The position numbers were made by a program, and so were the translations under genes. Shown here piece by piece: positions 54,001 to 64,000 of a stretch of 64,000 nt of DNA. A model generated the notes under the pieces. It did not search any database, was not told the origin of the DNA, and saw nothing but the letters and a program-made list of their open reading frames with translations. The number at the start of each line of letters is the position of its first letter. The stretch's first letter is position 1. This stretch comes from Streptomyces luteogriseus. Lineage in GTDB: Bacteria; Actinomycetota; Actinomycetes; Streptomycetales; Streptomycetaceae. Where the stretch lies: positions 2,790,001 to 2,854,000 of the forward strand of contig NZ_JACHMS010000001.1 in NCBI RefSeq assembly GCF_014205055.1. Direction: 5' to 3'.

Positions 54001-56891
54001 GTCTGCGTGTGCAGGGACAGCCGCCCGGTGAGGACGGCTCCGTCGCCGTCGGCCATCCGCACCAGGGCGCCGAGCAGCGGGTGGTCGACCGACGACAGGC
54101 CGACGGAACCGACGTCACCGGTGCGGGCGTCGGCCTCGGCCCAGTACCGGGTGCGCTGGAAGGCGTAGGTGGGCAGTTCCACGGTGCGGGCGCCGGTGCC
54201 GGTGAGCGCCTTGTGCCAGTCGACCTCGATGCCGCCCAGGTGGGCCTTGGCGAGGGAGGTCAGCATCCGGCCGAGGCCGCCCTCGCCGCGCCGCAGGGAC
54301 TCCACGACGACGCCGGGCACGGCGGTGGCGTCGACCGTCTGCTCGACGGCCATGGCGAGCACGGGGTGCGCGCTGGACTCGACGAACGCGCTGTGTCCGT
54401 CGGCGAGCAGGGTGCGCACGACGGGTTCGAAGAGCACGGGCGCCCGCGTGTTGTCGTACCAGTAGCCGGCGTCCATGGCGGCGGTGTCCAGCAGACCGCC
54501 GGTCACCGTCGAGTACAGCGGCACGGTTCCGGTGCGCGGCCGGACCGGGGCCAGGAGTTCCAGCAGCCGCTCGTGCAGCGGGTCGACGAGGGCGCAGTGC
54601 GTCGGCACGGTGGCGGCCACGATCCGGGCGCGGATGTCGTCGCGGGCGCATTCGGCGACGAACTCGGCGAGCGCGGCGTCGTCTCCGGCCACCGCGACGA
54701 TGCGGGGCCCGTTGACGCCGGCGACGGACAGCCGGCCGTCGAAGCGCAGCAGCCGCTCGCGGACCTCGTCGGCGGGCAGCGCCACCGAGGCGACGGCGCC
54801 CTTGCCGACCAGGGTGTCGGCCAGCAGTTGGCTGCGCAGGCAGATCACGCGGGCCGCGTCCTGGAGGGTCAGGCCGCCCGCGACGTGGGCGGCGGCGATC
54901 TCGCCCTGGGAGCTGCCGACCACGGCGTCGGGCCGGACGCCGTAGGACTGCCACAGCTCGGCCAGCGACACCATGACGGTGAACAGCACGGGCTGGACGA
55001 CCTCGATGCGGTCCATGGACTCGGCGCCGGGCTCGTCGCGCAGCACGTCGAGGACGCTGAAGTCCACGAACTCCTCGATGGCGGCGGCGCATTCGGCGGC
55101 CTTGGCGGCGAACACCGGTGAGGTGTCGAGGAGTTCCCGGGCCATGCCGGCCCATTGCGCGCCCTGGCCGGGGAAGACGAACACGACCTTGCCCTCGACG
55201 GGGGTGGCGCGCAGCACTCCCTGGGCGGGGCGGTCGTCGGCGAGCGCGTCCAGGGCGTCGAGGAAGCCGTCCCGGTCGCCGGCGAGGACGGCGGCCCGGT
55301 GCTCCAGCCCGGTACGGGTGGTGGCGAGGGAGAGCGCCACGTCGGCGTCGGCGGGTTCGGGGTGGGCCAGCAGGTGGGTGTGCAGGGCGCGGGCCTGGCC
55401 GCGCAGCGCGGATTCACTGCGCGCGGAGAGCACCCAGGGCAGCAGCGGTGGGGCGGGGGCCTCCAGCACCGCAGGCGCCTCGTCGCCGGGCTCCGGGCGG
55501 GTCTCCTCGGGAGCCTCTTCGAGGATGACGTGCGCGTTGGTGCCGCTGATGCCGAAGGAGGAGACGGCGGCCCGCCTGGGCCTGCCGGAGGGGGGCCACT
55601 CGCGGGCCTGGCCGAGGAGTTCCACGGCGCCCGAGGACCAGTCGACGTTGGGGGTGGGTTCCTCGGCGTGCAGTGTCCTGGGCATGACGCCGTGCCGCAG
55701 CGCCTGCACCATCTTGATCACACCGCCCACGCCGGCCGCCGCTCCGCTGTGGCCGATGTTGGACTTCAGCGAGCCCAGCCGCAGCGGCCGGTCGGCGGGC
55801 CTGGCCTGGCCGTACGTGGACAGCAGCGCGTCCGCCTCGATCGGGTCGCCCAGGCTGGTCCCGGTGCCGTGCGCCTCGACGACGTCCACGTCGGCGGGTG
55901 TGAGGCCCGCGTTGGCGAGCGCCTGGCGGATGACCCGCTGCTGCGAGGGGCCGTTGGGCGCGGTCAGCCCGTTGGACGCGCCGTCCTGGTTGACGGCACT
56001 GCCCCGCAGGACGGCGAGGACCCGGTGGCCGAGCCGGCGGGCGTCGGAGAGCCGCTCGACGGCGAGGACGCCCACGCCCTCGCTCCACCCGGCGCCGTCG
56101 GCCGCCGCGGAGAACGCCTTGGAGCGGCCGTCGGGCGCCAGGGCGCGCTGGCTGGACAGGGCCAGGTGGACGGCGGAGGTGGAGAGCGTCGTCGCGCCGC
56201 CCGCCAGGGCGAGATCGCACTCGCCGTTGCGCAGCGCCTGCACGGCGAGGTGCAGGGTCACCAGCGAGGAGGAGCAGGCGGTGTCGACGGTGACGGCGGG
56301 GCCCTCCAGGCCCAGGACGTAGGAGACGCGGCCGGACAGGACGCTGTTGGAGGTGCCGGTGCCGCCGTAGCTGTCCAGCCCGTCCGCGGAGGCGGCGAGC
56401 AGGGTGCCGTAGTCCTGCTGGTTCAGTCCGGCGAAGACGCCGGTACGGCTGCCGCGCAGCGCGTGGATGTCGAGGCCGGCCTGTTCCAGCGCTTCCCAGG
56501 AGGTCTCCAGCAGCAGTCGCTGCTGGGGGTCCATGGACTGCGCCTCACGCGGGGAGATGCCGAAGAAGGCCGCGTCGAACGAGGCGATGTCGTCGATGAA
56601 CCCGCCGGCGCTGGCGTAGCAGGTGCCGGGGTGATCGGGGTCGGGGTGGTGGAAACCGTCCAGGTCCCAGCCGCGGTCCGTGGGGAAGGGCCCGATCGCG
56701 TCGGTCTCCTCGATCACGAGGCGCCACAGGTCGTCGGGCGAGCTCACCCCGCCGGGGTAGCGGCAGGCCATGCCGACGATCGCGACCGGTTCGCTGCTCT
56801 GCGCCTCCACGTCGGCCAGGCGCCGGCGCGTGCGATGCAGGTCGGCGCTGACCCGCTTGAGGTAGTCACGCAGCTGCTGCTCGTTGGCCAT
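45093..56891 (-). CDS. olmA3: Type I modular PKS, two modules (predicted modules 7 and 8)
   Basis: A 3932-residue protein starting at ATG 56889-56891, five bases after the stop of the preceding PKS gene, so probably translationally coupled. Domain order: docking helix [38 protein letters not shown]; and a C-terminal docking region ending [18 protein letters not shown]. The first AT has a non-standard active-site signature (GSSQGE and VPTH), and the CCR gene nearby suggests an ethylmalonyl or related extender. The second module is an ordinary malonyl alkene-forming module. Together they fit C17-C20 of oligomycin: a fully reduced C21, an ethyl-bearing C20, and the C18=C19 alkene. Both DHs have the HxxxDxxxxP form of the motif, unlike the HxxxG form in modules 9-11 and 16. 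Confidence 0.88.
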   Translation of the reverse strand: MANEQQLRDYLKRVSADLHRTRRRLADVEAQSSEPVAIVGMACRYPGGVSSPDDLWRLVIEETDAIGPFPTDRGWDLDGFHHPDPDHPGTCYASAGGFIDDIASFDAAFFGISPREAQSMDPQQRLLLETSWEALEQAGLDIHALRGSRTGVFAGLNQQDYGTLLAASADGLDSYGGTGTSNSVLSGRVSYVLGLEGPAVTVDTACSSSLVTLHLAVQALRNGECDLALAGGATTLSTSAVHLALSSQRALAPDGRSKAFSAAADGAGWSEGVGVLAVERLSDARRLGHRVLAVLRGSAVNQDGASNGLTAPNGPSQQRVIRQALANAGLTPADVDVVEAHGTGTSLGDPIEADALLSTYGQARPADRPLRLGSLKSNIGHSGAAAGVGGVIKMVQALRHGVMPRTLHAEEPTPNVDWSSGAVELLGQAREWPPSGRPRRAAVSSFGISGTNAHVILEEAPEETRPEPGDEAPAVLEAPAPPLLPWVLSARSESALRGQARALHTHLLAHPEPADADVALSLATTRTGLEHRAAVLAGDRDGFLDALDALADDRPAQGVLRATPVEGKVVFVFPGQGAQWAGMARELLDTSPVFAAKAAECAAAIEEFVDFSVLDVLRDEPGAESMDRIEVVQPVLFTVMVSLAELWQSYGVRPDAVVGSSQGEIAAAHVAGGLTLQDAARVICLRSQLLADTLVGKGAVASVALPADEVRERLLRFDGRLSVAGVNGPRIVAVAGDDAALAEFVAECARDDIRARIVAATVPTHCALVDPLHERLLELLAPVRPRTGTVPLYSTVTGGLLDTAAMDAGYWYDNTRAPVLFEPVVRTLLADGHSAFVESSAHPVLAMAVEQTVDATAVPGVVVESLRRGEGGLGRMLTSLAKAHLGGIEVDWHKALTGTGARTVELPTYAFQRTRYWAEADARTGDVGSVGLSSVDHPLLGALVRMADGDGAVLTGRLSLHTQTWLAAHGVNDRVIFPGTGFVELAVLAGDQVGCGRIDELTLHTPLVLPRTGATVVQAHVEAADETGARTVGVYSRPEDAAADTAWVRHASGILTAGSGETSEPPAEVLAGAWPPEGAEPVDISGMYERMAEAGYQYGPEFRGLRQVWHLDGEVYAEVALPDDQTSAAERFGLHPALFDSALHAMFTWDGDDGGGVGMPFSWTGVRLHATGCARLRVRLARRGENEVEVTLADEAGEPVVSVDSLVVRRMTEAALSTARADALYRLDWKTVRTDEEEPAPRCVVLGDDPLGIGAALPGAAAVTGIEELVARVAADGTAVTALLPVSGGQQADGAGETVVDTLALLQTWIADSRLDDSRLVVVTHRAVVSTAGEDVTDLAAAGVWGLLRSAQNEHPGRFGLVDLDGSVESAAALGAALTSGEEQIALRAGVPRTPRLARWDTATAIVPPVGESAWRLENTRPGTIEGLTAMPCPELLEPLQPREVRIAVRAAGINFKDVVVALDLVPGLTGLGGEIAGVVTAVGPDVTHHQVGDRVFGLSTEVFGPVTLADERTVHRIPDGWTFEEAASVCVAYLTAYYGLVDLGGLRTGQAVLIHAAAGGVGSAAVQLARHLGAEIYATASPGKWDTLHGWGLDAAHIANSRTLDFEQWFLQSTDGRGMDVVLDCLAGEFVDAGLRLLPRGGHFLEMGKTDKRDPEQVAAAHPGVVYQAYDLPEAGLDRIHEMLATLAPLFADGTLRPPNITTWDIREARAAFRALSQAALVGKAVLTVPGDPFPTHGTVLITGGTGTLGTLLARHLVTRHGVTSLLLTSRRGTDAPGAAELAEELTRAGARVTVAACDIADRDELAALLADIPADQPLTAVLHTAGALDDGLLESLTAERTRAVLRPKVTGALNLHELTRDLDLSAFVLFSSMAGTMGAPGQGNYAAANVMLDALAAHRRANGLPGLSLAWGFWAQRSEMSGHLDDRDMQRMSRGGVVPMSSEEGLAVFDLACRGDHAQLVPAKLNPAALAGTSGRVPPVMRALVPSPARRSGRRAAQAEGGSLLERLTPLTGTERMRILLQLVRSHAATVLGHSDPDGVGSTTPFRELGFDSLTAVEFRNRLTGAVGFRLPVTVVFDHPTPGALADFLAAELLGDLDEPTAAPAAPTTTAAGPRADDEPLVIVGMACRYPGGISSPEQLWDFVMDERDAISGFPADRGWHDAPPTDGSVPQQGGFIERVAEFDAAFFGISPREALTMDPQQRLLLETSWEALERAGIAPATLRGSRTGVFVGAAASGYTSLFRRGSQALAGYGVTGASTSVVSGRVAYVLGLEGPALTVDTACSSSLVALHTAARALRDGDCDLALAGGVAVMTSPFLFDDFARQGGLSPDGRCKAFAAGADGTGWAEGTGMVLLERLSDARRNGHQVLAVLRGSAVNQDGASNGLTAPNGPSQQRVIRQALERSGLTAQDVDAVEAHGTGTTLGDPIEAQAILATYGRDRDAERPLLLGSLKSNIGHSQAAAGIGGVIKTVQALRHGILPRTLHVDEPTPHVDWSAGAVDLLTETRSWPSTGRPRRAGVSSFGVSGTNAHVILEQATEPDPAPAGPAPLPVTPWLLSGHDDQALRAQAQALLTRLREHQEGSVTDVGHALATRRAALEHRAALPAVDRDEALARLAEFAAGRTPEGLLRGTAGEGGLALLFAGQGSQRPGMGRELYAAFPAFARAFDDACSHLDPLLGRPLRDTVFTAGAAELDRTAITQPALFALEVALFRLLEAWGVTPGYVLGHSVGEIAAAHVAGALDLADAARLVVARGRLMQALPPGGAMLAVQAGEAEATAALTELLGENAGTVDLAAVNGPRSVVFSGAEESVDTLAAYFTEEGRRTRRLEVSHAFHSPLMEPMLDEFAELVAGLTFAAPRIPVVSNLTGAVLGADEIADPRYWVRHARHTVRFADGVAALAGEGVTGFLEVGPDATLTTMAEDCFDTAPAGVCTSLLRRDGSEPATLLTALARAHVHGVGVDWAAIFDGTGARWVDLPTYAFQRAAYWPAESTADRGDLSSAGLDDTGHPLLGAMVRAASGGDVLFTGELSLAAQPWLADHRILDAVLFPGTGFLELALWAGDRLDAGALEELVVHSPLILPEHGGVTVQVAVGEADDEDRRTVGIYSRAAGTTEWTRHAEGVLATGPAPQPAGPPTLWPPQGAEPVALDEFYAGLAATGTAYGPVFQGLTAAWRLDGEVYAEVTLPAQASDDARAFGVHPALLDAALHTLAFLPSADRGSGPFLPFAWRDVAMPAPGATTCRIRLAAGAGADEVVATLWDGDGQPLVSVGGLSLRTVSRAQLGTAAAASSLFRMDWTPAPQPQAAGTPTVRWAVVGPDAPQTSDVDHYPDLAALRRHLADGGPAPDQVLLPCVPSTAGIDAAAARAAVHTALGTLRTWVEDEHFVKSRLVLCTRGAVEAQSGEGVRDLAHSAVWGLARSAQLEHPDRLILVDLDDDTTLDDLTRSQILARTEATEAAQFAIRGDLTLVPALSRHTAQGPAPDGTWPTDGTTLITGAGGMIGGLIARHLVRAHGVRHLLLLGRRGEETPGMAELHRELAESGADVRVAACDAADRDALAAVLDRIPPTAPLTAVVHAAGVVDDGLLGSLTTEQVDRVLRPKTDAVVNLHDLTAPLGLRAFVVCSSLAGALGGGGQSAYAAANAYLDALCLRRRADGLPALSLAWGPWESSAGMTAQLAAADLRRIARAGMLPLSPDDGLALFDAAHATGEPVLLPFRFEPGGLSTADRAALPAPLRALVPQPRRRADEATTGLSGLRERLRPLSQDDRTGALENLVRTEVASVLALPSADAVPVTKAFKSLGFDSLMAVDLRNRLSTLTGVRLPATLVFDHPNTRALAARLQDGMELDPVTATDPALLALRELETAVRSMGPGATEDRGVMATRLRVLLAALEETADDTRDEDTDGEVDLDSVSAAELVSLLDDEFGLS
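45350..50531 (-). other. PKS module 8: KS-AT(malonyl)-DH-KR-ACP
   Basis: KS Cys2286. The AT has GHSVGE and HAFH (2836-2839), so malonyl. DH His3044 in [11 protein letters not shown], with YGPVFQG and a LLDAALH acid motif. The KR reads VDD (B-type) with Tyr3641 in AYAAAN. ACP Ser3808. Produces the first alkene of the predicted diene (C18=C19). Confidence 0.87.
50600..56792 (-). other. PKS module 7: KS-AT(atypical, ethylmalonyl-type)-DH-ER-KR-ACP
   Basis: KS Cys206. The AT nucleophile is Ser661 in GSSQGE, with serine (660) replacing the near-universal histidine of GHSxG. The specificity tetrad is VPTH (762-765) where methylmalonyl ATs have YASH. DH His969 in [11 protein letters not shown]. The ER begins near 1413; valine in ALDLVPG. 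The KR is B-type (LDD) with Tyr1887. ACP Ser2055. Predicted to add the branched unit C19-C20 and fully reduce C21. Confidence 0.85.
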
Positions 56892-56896
56892 CGGGC

Positions 56897-59800
56897 TCAG
56901 TCCTCTCCGAGTTCCGCGTTGATGAAGTCGAACAGCTCTTCATCCGAGGCGGAATCGAGCTTGCTGGTGACGTCGCCGTCGTCGGCGCCGTCGTCGGGTT
57001 GCGCGCTCCACGCGGAGGCCAGAGCGCGCAGCCGGGCCGTGATCTGCTCACGGGTGGCGGTGTCGGCGGGGGGTGCCGCGAGTGCGGCTTCCAGGTGGTC
57101 GAGCTGGGTGAGCACCGGCAGGGGCGCCCCGGCCACCGACCGCAGCACCTTGCTCTCCAGGTGCTCGGCGAGCGCGGCCGCCGTGGGGTAGTCGAAGACC
57201 AGCGCGGCGGAGAGCTGGACGCCCGTCGCGGCTACCAGTCCGTTGCGCAGCTCCACCGCGGTGAGCGAGTCGAAGCCCAGTTCCCGGAAGGAGCGCCGGG
57301 CGTCCAGCGGGGTGTCGGCCCCGTAGTCGAGCACGGTGGCCACCTGCCGCTGGATCAGCTCCAGCAGCAGCTGCCGCCGGCCGCTCTCGGACTGCTCGGC
57401 CAGCCGCTGCGCGAAGGACTGTCCGGCCGCCTGTCCGGTGCCGGCCGCGGCCCGGCGCAGCGGGGCGGGGACCAGTGCGCGGAACGGGGCGGGCAACGTG
57501 GCGTCGGCCGCCTTGCGGCGCAGTACGGCCATGTCCAGGCCCATCGGCACCAGGGTGGCCGCACCGGAGTTCCACGCCCGGTCGAACAGTGCGAGGCCCT
57601 GGCGCGGGGAGAGGGCGAGGACACCCGCCTGGGCCATGCGCCGGCGGTCCACGTCGGACAGGCGGGCCGACATGCCGGAGTCGGTCTCCCACAGGCCCCA
57701 GGCGAGCGAGGTCGCCGGGAGCCCGGCCGCCCGCCTGGTGTGTGCGAGCGCGTCGAGGAAGGCGTTGGCCGCCGCGTAGTTGGCCTGTCCGGCGCCGCCG
57801 AACACGCCGACACCGGAGGAGAACAGCACGAAGTGCGACAGCTCCAGGCCCGCGGTCAGCTCGTGCAGGTGCACGGCGGCCTCGGCCTTGGGCCGCAGGA
57901 CGTGGTCGACCCGCTCGGGGGTCAGTGTGGTGAGCACGCCGTCGTCGACGATTCCGGCGATGTGCACGACCGCGGTCACCGGGTGCGCGGCCGGCACCTC
58001 GGCCAGGGCGGCTTCGAGGGCCGCGCGGTCGGCGATGTCGCAGGCCCTGAAGGTCGCCTCGGCACCGGACGCGGCCAGTTCACGGCCCAGTTCGGCCGCG
58101 CGCGGGTCGTCCGGGCCCGTGCGGCTGAGCAGCAGCAGCCGGCGCACGCCGTGCTCGGCCGCAAGGTGCCGCACGATCTGTGTGCCGATGCCTCCGGTGG
58201 CGCCGGTGACCAGCACCGTGCCGTGTTCGTCGGGCTCGGGGGCGCGGGCCTGCGGCGGCTCGGTGACCCGGGCCACCCGTGGCACGAGCAGCCGGCCGTC
58301 GCGGATCGCGAGGTGCGGCTCGGCCTGCGCCAGGCAGGTGCCGACGGCCGCCGCGAGCAGATCGGTGTCCTCCGCCCGGCTACCCAGGTCGGCCAGGACG
58401 AACCGGTCCGGGTGCTCGGCCTGGGCGGAGAGCAGCAGGCCGCGGACCGCGGCCTGCGCCGGGTCGACGGGGGTGCCGTCGCCGGTGGACACGGCCGTCC
58501 TCGTGACGAAGACGATCCGGGTGCCGGCCAGCCGGGTGTCCGCGAGCAGTTCCCTGACCAGCTCCAGCGTGCGGTGGACGGTCCGTCGCGCGGACTCGGC
58601 GGGTGCGCCGGGCTCCGTCTCCACGGGCAGGACGACGAGACCGGGCCCGTCACCGCGGTCGGCCTCGTCGGCGAGGGACGCCAGGTCCGGGTGGGTGACC
58701 ACCTCGGCGCCCTCCGCCGCGAGGGCCTTGGCCAGGTCGTCGGCGGCGGCACCCACCACCGCCCAGCCCGGGTCCGGGGCGAGGGCCACGGCCTCCACCG
58801 GTGTCCAGGTCAGCCGGTACAGGGCGTCGGGTGCGGCCCCGGGGCCGGGACGTACGGGCGCGTCGCCGGTGCGGACCCGGATCCGGTCCACCGCCAGCAC
58901 CGGTTCGTCGTCGGTGTCCGTCAGCAGCGCGGTCACGGCGTCGGGGGCGCTGCGGGTCAGGTGCACCCGCAGTGCGGTGGCGCCGGTCGCGTACCGGGTC
59001 ACTCCGGTGAAGTGGACCGGCTGCCCGGCCAGTTCGGCGATCAGCTCCGTCATCTGTGCCAGCAGCTCGGGGTGCAGGCCGAACCGGTCGGCGTCCGCCG
59101 CGTCACGTTCGGCCAGCGCCAGTTCTGCGAACAGCTCGTCCTCCCGGCGCCAGACGAGGTCGGCGCCCACGGGCTCGGCGTCGGCCGGCGGCCAGGGCGC
59201 GGTGCCGGGCTCGTGCCGCGGCCGGGTGGAGGTGCCGCCGAGCACGCCGTCGGCGATCCGCGTCCAGGGGTCCTGGCCGGCGCCGTGCGGGCCGTCCGCC
59301 GGGCCCAGGTGAAGCGTGAAGCCGCGGTTTCCGTCCTCGTCGGGCGCGGCCACCACCAGTTGCAGCGGAGCCTGGGGAGCATGGGGCACCGGGCCGGCCA
59401 CATCGAGTTCGGCGATCCGGTCGCAGTCGAGGCTTCCGCCCGCCCACAGCACCATGTCGAGGATCTCGCCGCCGGACAGGGCCTGCCCGTCCGGGGCCGC
59501 GGGCAGGCTGCCGCTGAACAGGGATTCGCCCGTGCCCGGCAGCGTCACGGACGCCGTCAGCAGCGGGTGGCCGGTGCCTGCCAGGCCCGCGCCGGCCAGG
59601 GCCTCGGCGCCGCCGGTGGGCGCGTCCAGCCAGTAGCGCCGACGCTGGAAGGCGTAGGTGGGCAGTTCCACCCGGCGGGCGCCGGTGCCGCGGAAGAACG
59701 CGGCCCAGTCCACGCGTTCGGTGCGCACGTGGAGCCTGCCGAGCGTGGTGAGCAGGGTGCGTACCTGGTCGCGGTCCCGGCGCTGGGCCGCGATGCCGGT

Positions 59801-62800
59801 GGCCCGCTCCCCGGCCGACTCCTGGGCCATGGCGGTCAGGACGCCGTCCGGTCCCAGTTCCAGGAAGGTGGTGACGCCCTCGTCGAGCAGGGTGCGCACC
59901 CCGTCCGCGAACCGCACGGCCTGCCGCACCTGCCGCACCCAGTAGGCGGGGTCGCACAGTTCCGCGCCGGCCACCTCCCCGGTGAGGTTGGAGACGACGG
60001 GCAGGGCGGGCTCCGCGAAGGCGACCTGGGCGAGTTCGTGCTCGTACGCGGCGAGCATGGGCTCCATCAGGGCGGAGTGGAAGGCGTGGCTGACGGTGAG
60101 CCGCTTGGTGCGCAGCCCCGCGTCGGCAAGCCGGGCACCGGCGGCGGTCACGGCCTCGTCGGTCCCGGACAGCACCAGCGATGCGGGGCCGTTGACCGCG
60201 GCGACGGCGATCTCGGCGAGCGCGTCGCCGAGCACGGCGGACACCTCGTCCTCGGACGCGGCGACGGACAGCATCGCGCCGCCCTGGGGCAGTTCCTGCA
60301 TCAGCCGGGCGCGGGCGGCGACCACCCGGGCCGCGTCCGCGGTCGACCACACGCCGGCCACGTGCGCGGCGGCGAGTTCGCCGACCGAGTGGCCGAGCAG
60401 GGCGTCGGGTCGTACCCCCCAGTGCTCCAGCAGCCGGAACAGTGCCACCTCGACGGCGAACAGACCGGTCTGGGTGTAGAGGGTCTGGTCGATCAGCGCG
60501 GCTTCGTCCGTCCCGGGCTCGGCCCACAGGACCGTGCGCAGCGGGCGGGGCAGGTGCCGGTCGAGTTCCGCGCACACCGTGTCGAAGGCCGCGGCGTACT
60601 CGGGGAACGCGTCGTACAGGGCGCGTCCCATGCCGGCGCGCTGGGCGCCCTGGCCGGTGAAGAGGAAGGCGAGGCCGCCCTCGGCCCGCTCCTCGGCGAC
60701 CGCGCCGGTGGCCAGGTCGGACAGGCCGCGGCGCAGTTCGTCCCGGTCCGCGGCGACGACGACCGCCGCCCGGTCCAGCACGCCGCGGCTGGTGGCGAGC
60801 GAGTAGGCGAGGTCGGTGAGGAGGTCGTCGTCGTCCCGGTCCAGAAGGGCGGTCAGGCGGGCGGCCTGGTCACGCAGCGCGTCCTGGGTGCGGGCGGAGA
60901 CGACGAGCGGCACGGGACGGCCGGTGTCCGCCGCCGCCTCCGGCACCCCGGCGCTCCCGGCGGAGCCGTCGGACTGCGGCTCCTCGGGCGCCTCCTCCAG
61001 GACGACGTGCGCGTTGGTGCCGCTGATCCCGAAGGCGGAGACCCCGGCACGGCGCGGTTCACCGCCTCGTGGCCATTCCCGTGCCTCGACGAGGAGTTCC
61101 ACCGCTCCCGAGCTCCAGTCCACGTGCGGGCTGGGCTCGTCCACGTGCAGGGTGCGCGGCATCAGTCCGTGCCGCATGGCCTGCACCATCTTGATGACGC
61201 CGGCCATGCCGGCGGCCGCCTGCGTGTGCCCCAGGTTCGACTTGACCGAGCCCAGTCGCAACGGCCGGCCGGCCGGGCGGTCCTGACCGTAGGTGGCCAG
61301 CAGGGCCTGCGCCTCGATCGGGTCGCCGAGCGTGGTACCGGTGCCGTGCGCCTCGACCACGTCCACCGCGGAGGCGGGCAGCGCGGCGTTGACCAGGGCC
61401 TGCCGGATGACCCTCTCCTGAGAGGGGCCGTTGGGCGCGGTGATGCCGTTGGAGGCGCCGTCCTGGTTCACCGCGGAGCCGCGGAGCAGCGCCAGCACGG
61501 GGTGCCCGAGCCGGCGGGCGTCGGACAGCCGCTCCACCAACAGGACGCCCACGCCCTCGCCGAGGGAGAACCCGTCGGCGGCCGCGGCGAACGGCTTGCA
61601 GCGGCCGTTGGCGGCCAGGCCGCGCTGCCGGCTGAAGGCCACGAAGGAGGTGGGGTCCGGCATGACGGTGGCGCCGCCCGCGATCGCCAGGTCGCACTCG
61701 CCGTCCCGCAGCGCCTGGGCGGCCAGGTGCAGGGCCACCAACGAGGAGGAACAGGCCGTGTCCACGGTGAGCGCGGGGCCCTGGAGTCCGAGCGAGTAGG
61801 AGATCCGGCCGGAGGCGAGGTTGGACGACGCGCTGACGAGGAAGCCCTCCATGCCGTCCGCGGAGCCGCGCAGCCGGGTGCCGTAGGCCTGGTCGGTCAG
61901 TCCGACGTACACGCCGGTCCGGCTGCCCCGCAGGGACTTCGGGACCATGCCGGCGCGTTCCAGGACCTCCCAGGACGATTCGAGCAGCAGCCGGTGCTGC
62001 GGGTCCATGGCCTGTGCCTCGCGCGGCGAGATGCCGAAGAAGCCGGGGTCGAAGTCGCCCGCGTCGTGCAGGAATCCGCCGTGGTCCACGTAGCTGGTGC
62101 CGGGCCGGTCGGGGTCGGCGTCCAGGAGCCGGCCGACCGGCCAGCCCCGGTCGGTGGGGAACGGAGTGATCAGGTCCTTCTCGTCGAGGACCGCGCGCCA
62201 CAGCTCCTCGGCGGAGGCGATGTCGCCGGGGTAGCGGCAGGCCATGGCGACGATGGCGACCGGCTCGTCCTGGTCGACGCGTACGACGGTGGCGGGTGCG
62301 GTTTGCGGGGCGGTCTCGGGCTGGAGTCCGCGGGCCACGAAGTCGGCGATTCCGGCGAGCGTGGGGTGGTCGAAGACCAGGGTGGCGGGCAGCCGCAGTC
62401 CGGTCGCGGCGCTGAGCCTGTTGCGCAGTTCGACGGCGGTGAGTGAGTCGAAGCCCAGTTCCTTCAGGGCGCGGTCGGCGTCGACGGTCCGGGCCTCCTG
62501 GTGGCCGAGTACGGCCGCGGCCTGCTCGCGCACCATCTCGCGCAGGGCCGCCGAGCGCTGCGGGTCCGTCAGGCCGGCCAGCCGCCGGGCGAGGGGGGAG
62601 GCCGTGTCGTCCTCCGCGATGTCGCCGGCGGCCGGTTCGGGCTGGGCCTCGGGCAGCTCGGACAGCAGCCTGCTGGGCCGTTCGAAGGTGAACTGGGGGG
62701 TGAACCGCTGCCAGTCGACGTCCACCAGCAGGAGCGAGGACTCGCCTTCGGCGAGCACCGCGGCGAGGGCCGAGACGGCGAGGTCCGGGTCGATGAGCGG

Positions 62801-64000
62801 CAGTCCCTTGCGGGCGAGGGTGTCGAAGACGGGGTCGTCGGCCATGCCGCCGCCCGCCCAGGGCGCCCAGGCGAGGGAGACGGTGTGCACCCCGGCCGCG
62901 CTGCGGTGCTCGGCGCGGGCGTCGAGGGCGCCGTTGGCGGCGGCGTAGACGCCGTGGTTGCCGGCGCCCCAGGAGGCGCTGATGGAGGAGAAGTAGACGA
63001 CGGCGTCGAGCTGCGCGGGGTCCAGGGCCGCTTCCAGGTGCGCGATGCCGCTCACCTTGGCGGCCATCGCCTCGGCCAGGTCGTCGAGCCCTGCCTCGGC
63101 CAGGGGTCCGAGTCCGCCGCCGCCGGCGGTGTGCACCACGGCGCTGATCAGGTCGCCGTCGCCCTGCGCGGCGGCGACCATCGCGGTCACCTGGTCCGGA
63201 TCGGTGAGGTCGCAGGAGAGCAGGCTCACCCGGGTGCCGAGCGCGGTCAGTTCGGCGGCCAGTTCCTCCGCGCCGGGTGCGTGCGGGCCACGCCGGCTGG
63301 TGAGGACCAGGTGTTCGGCGCCCTCACGGGCGAGCCAGCGGGCGACCCGCCGGCCGAGCGCTCCGGTACCGCCCGTCACCAGGACGGTGCCGCGGGGCCG
63401 CCATCCCGCGGCCGCGGCGGTGCGCGGCGCGGCGCGGACCAGCCGGCGGCCGAACACGCCGGACGGGCGCAGCGCGATCTGGTCCTCGGTGTCCAGGCCC
63501 GTGAGGACCGCGGCGAGGCGGCGCGCGGTGTGGTCGTCGAGGGTGTCGGGGAGGTCGACGAGGCCGCCCCAGGTGTGCGGGAACTCGAGCGCGGCGACGC
63601 GGCCGAGGGCCCATACGGCCGCCTGCTCGGGGTGGGCGGGTCCGGCGTCGTCGTCGGTGGCGACGGCGCCGTGGGTCAGGCACCACAGCGGCGCGCCGAC
63701 CTCGGCGGTGGTGAGTGCCCGCAGCAGGGCGAGGGTGAGCGCCGTCCCGGCGGGTACGGCGGGCCGGTCCGGGTGCGGGGTGGAGTCGGTGGCGGTCAGC
63801 GAGATCACTCCGGCCGCGTCCCTGCCGTCGAGCGCGCCACGGATCGCCGTGGCCAGGGCGGTGTGGTCCGCTCCGCTGTCCACGGTCAGGACCACCAGGT
63901 CGTCCGCGAGGTCGCCGAGGGCTTCGGCGACGTCGGTGGCGAGCGGGTCGCCCGTGACGCCGGACGGCACCGCCAGCAGCCAGGTGCCGGGCAGGGTGCG
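56897..64000 (-). CDS. olmA2: Type I modular PKS, C-terminal part (end of module 5, all of module 6); runs off the right edge
   Basis: The last 2367 codons of a longer gene are visible; translation is open to the window edge (first residues [11 protein letters not shown], inside the structural half of a KR). Order: KR(partial)-ACP / KS-AT-DH(degenerate)-KR-ACP, then a C-terminal docking region ending [17 protein letters not shown]. The module 5 KR is A-type and active; its product oxygen would be the C25 oxygen that closes the lactone. Module 6 adds a malonate and leaves a hydroxyl, the C23 oxygen that enters the spiroketal. The next gene starts five bases after its stop, so the two are probably coupled. 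Naming assumes seven olmA genes, with the loading module and modules 1-4 upstream. Confidence 0.87.
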   Translation of the reverse strand, partial: RTLPGTWLLAVPSGVTGDPLATDVAEALGDLADDLVVLTVDSGADHTALATAIRGALDGRDAAGVISLTATDSTPHPDRPAVPAGTALTLALLRALTTAEVGAPLWCLTHGAVATDDDAGPAHPEQAAVWALGRVAALEFPHTWGGLVDLPDTLDDHTARRLAAVLTGLDTEDQIALRPSGVFGRRLVRAAPRTAAAAGWRPRGTVLVTGGTGALGRRVARWLAREGAEHLVLTSRRGPHAPGAEELAAELTALGTRVSLLSCDLTDPDQVTAMVAAAQGDGDLISAVVHTAGGGGLGPLAEAGLDDLAEAMAAKVSGIAHLEAALDPAQLDAVVYFSSISASWGAGNHGVYAAANGALDARAEHRSAAGVHTVSLAWAPWAGGGMADDPVFDTLARKGLPLIDPDLAVSALAAVLAEGESSLLLVDVDWQRFTPQFTFERPSRLLSELPEAQPEPAAGDIAEDDTASPLARRLAGLTDPQRSAALREMVREQAAAVLGHQEARTVDADRALKELGFDSLTAVELRNRLSAATGLRLPATLVFDHPTLAGIADFVARGLQPETAPQTAPATVVRVDQDEPVAIVAMACRYPGDIASAEELWRAVLDEKDLITPFPTDRGWPVGRLLDADPDRPGTSYVDHGGFLHDAGDFDPGFFGISPREAQAMDPQHRLLLESSWEVLERAGMVPKSLRGSRTGVYVGLTDQAYGTRLRGSADGMEGFLVSASSNLASGRISYSLGLQGPALTVDTACSSSLVALHLAAQALRDGECDLAIAGGATVMPDPTSFVAFSRQRGLAANGRCKPFAAAADGFSLGEGVGVLLVERLSDARRLGHPVLALLRGSAVNQDGASNGITAPNGPSQERVIRQALVNAALPASAVDVVEAHGTGTTLGDPIEAQALLATYGQDRPAGRPLRLGSVKSNLGHTQAAAGMAGVIKMVQAMRHGLMPRTLHVDEPSPHVDWSSGAVELLVEAREWPRGGEPRRAGVSAFGISGTNAHVVLEEAPEEPQSDGSAGSAGVPEAAADTGRPVPLVVSARTQDALRDQAARLTALLDRDDDDLLTDLAYSLATSRGVLDRAAVVVAADRDELRRGLSDLATGAVAEERAEGGLAFLFTGQGAQRAGMGRALYDAFPEYAAAFDTVCAELDRHLPRPLRTVLWAEPGTDEAALIDQTLYTQTGLFAVEVALFRLLEHWGVRPDALLGHSVGELAAAHVAGVWSTADAARVVAARARLMQELPQGGAMLSVAASEDEVSAVLGDALAEIAVAAVNGPASLVLSGTDEAVTAAGARLADAGLRTKRLTVSHAFHSALMEPMLAAYEHELAQVAFAEPALPVVSNLTGEVAGAELCDPAYWVRQVRQAVRFADGVRTLLDEGVTTFLELGPDGVLTAMAQESAGERATGIAAQRRDRDQVRTLLTTLGRLHVRTERVDWAAFFRGTGARRVELPTYAFQRRRYWLDAPTGGAEALAGAGLAGTGHPLLTASVTLPGTGESLFSGSLPAAPDGQALSGGEILDMVLWAGGSLDCDRIAELDVAGPVPHAPQAPLQLVVAAPDEDGNRGFTLHLGPADGPHGAGQDPWTRIADGVLGGTSTRPRHEPGTAPWPPADAEPVGADLVWRREDELFAELALAERDAADADRFGLHPELLAQMTELIAELAGQPVHFTGVTRYATGATALRVHLTRSAPDAVTALLTDTDDEPVLAVDRIRVRTGDAPVRPGPGAAPDALYRLTWTPVEAVALAPDPGWAVVGAAADDLAKALAAEGAEVVTHPDLASLADEADRGDGPGLVVLPVETEPGAPAESARRTVHRTLELVRELLADTRLAGTRIVFVTRTAVSTGDGTPVDPAQAAVRGLLLSAQAEHPDRFVLADLGSRAEDTDLLAAAVGTCLAQAEPHLAIRDGRLLVPRVARVTEPPQARAPEPDEHGTVLVTGATGGIGTQIVRHLAAEHGVRRLLLLSRTGPDDPRAAELGRELAASGAEATFRACDIADRAALEAALAEVPAAHPVTAVVHIAGIVDDGVLTTLTPERVDHVLRPKAEAAVHLHELTAGLELSHFVLFSSGVGVFGGAGQANYAAANAFLDALAHTRRAAGLPATSLAWGLWETDSGMSARLSDVDRRRMAQAGVLALSPRQGLALFDRAWNSGAATLVPMGLDMAVLRRKAADATLPAPFRALVPAPLRRAAAGTGQAAGQSFAQRLAEQSESGRRQLLLELIQRQVATVLDYGADTPLDARRSFRELGFDSLTAVELRNGLVAATGVQLSAALVFDYPTAAALAEHLESKVLRSVAGAPLPVLTQLDHLEAALAAPPADTATREQITARLRALASAWSAQPDDGADDGDVTSKLDSASDEELFDFINAELGED
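57170..62266 (-). other. PKS module 6: KS-AT(malonyl)-DH(degenerate)-KR-ACP
   Basis: KS Cys codon at 61751-61753. The AT has GHSVGE and HAFH (60077-60088), so malonyl. The DH region (about 58850-59630) still opens HPLLTASV and keeps recognisable flanks. The HxxxG/DxxxxP motif is gone ([15 protein letters not shown] there instead), YGPxF is missing and the acid motif is altered (LLAQMTELI), so no dehydration is expected. The KR reads VDD (B-type) with Tyr codon 57776-57778. ACP Ser codon 57266-57268. Confidence 0.87.
62330..64000 (-). other. PKS module 5, partial: KR-ACP
   Basis: The KR has TGGTGALG, tryptophan in SASWGAGN, no LDD, and catalytic Tyr (codon 62945-62947) in VYAAAN, so it is an active A-type KR. 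ACP Ser codon is 62444-62446 in GFDSL. KS and AT, and any DH, lie outside the window, so the extender cannot be read. Confidence 0.85.

Noticed and set aside
48216..55121. 2301-codon open frame on the plus strand opposite the module 7-8 PKS
   Set aside because: Same reasons. Similar long shadows lie at 848-4561, 14269-17964, 31227-35345, 39048-44030 and 56999-62446.

Overview
The window is very GC-rich and almost entirely coding. It is built from giant modular type I polyketide synthase (PKS) genes of the actinobacterial, Streptomyces-like type. Reading the domains in order gives part of one assembly line: the end of one PKS gene, five further PKS genes (the last carrying the chain-releasing thioesterase, TE), one cytochrome P450, a small beta-rich protein, and the start of a crotonyl-CoA carboxylase/reductase (CCR) gene.

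Layout. Left edge, minus strand: CCR N-terminus (1-187) and a 167-residue protein (250-753). A divergent promoter region (754-955) follows. Plus strand: a two-module PKS (956-12736), a one-module PKS (12781-18381) and a P450 (18541-19755). Three strong hairpins (19771-20027) separate these from the convergent minus-strand genes. Minus strand, read right to left: the 3' end of a PKS (64000-56897), a two-module PKS (56891-45093), a three-module PKS (44948-30945) and a two-module PKS with TE (30898-20041).

Product. In collinear order the modules read: KR (partial module 5); malonyl with a dead DH and a KR (6); unusual AT with DH-ER-KR (7); malonyl DH-KR (8); malonyl DH-KR (9); methylmalonyl DH-ER-KR (10); methylmalonyl DH-KR (11); methylmalonyl with dead KR (12); methylmalonyl KR (13); methylmalonyl with dead KR (14); methylmalonyl KR (15); malonyl DH-KR-TE (16). 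This matches C1-C26 of the 26-membered spiroketal macrolide oligomycin: enoate C2=C3, C5-OH, C7 ketone, C9-OH, C11 ketone, C13-OH, CH2-15, the C16-C19 diene, a C20 ethyl branch and the C23/C25 oxygens. CCR would supply ethylmalonyl-CoA for module 7. The P450 is the likely C12 hydroxylase. The small protein beside CCR is a good candidate for the spiroacetal cyclase. Gene names below follow the S. avermitilis olm scheme by this inference; no database search was made. The loading module, modules 1-4 and the regulators lie outside the window.

Points of note: a 2-bp frameshift in the module 15 carrier domain that cuts off module 16 and the TE as sequenced; an AT with a non-standard specificity signature; two ketoreductases killed by the same two substitutions inside what looks like a duplicated bimodule; near-identical AT blocks in inverted orientation on the two strands; a shared TAGGGG / CATANC promoter signature at four start regions; and a docking-domain class switch at the only junction where the line moves from plus-strand to minus-strand genes.
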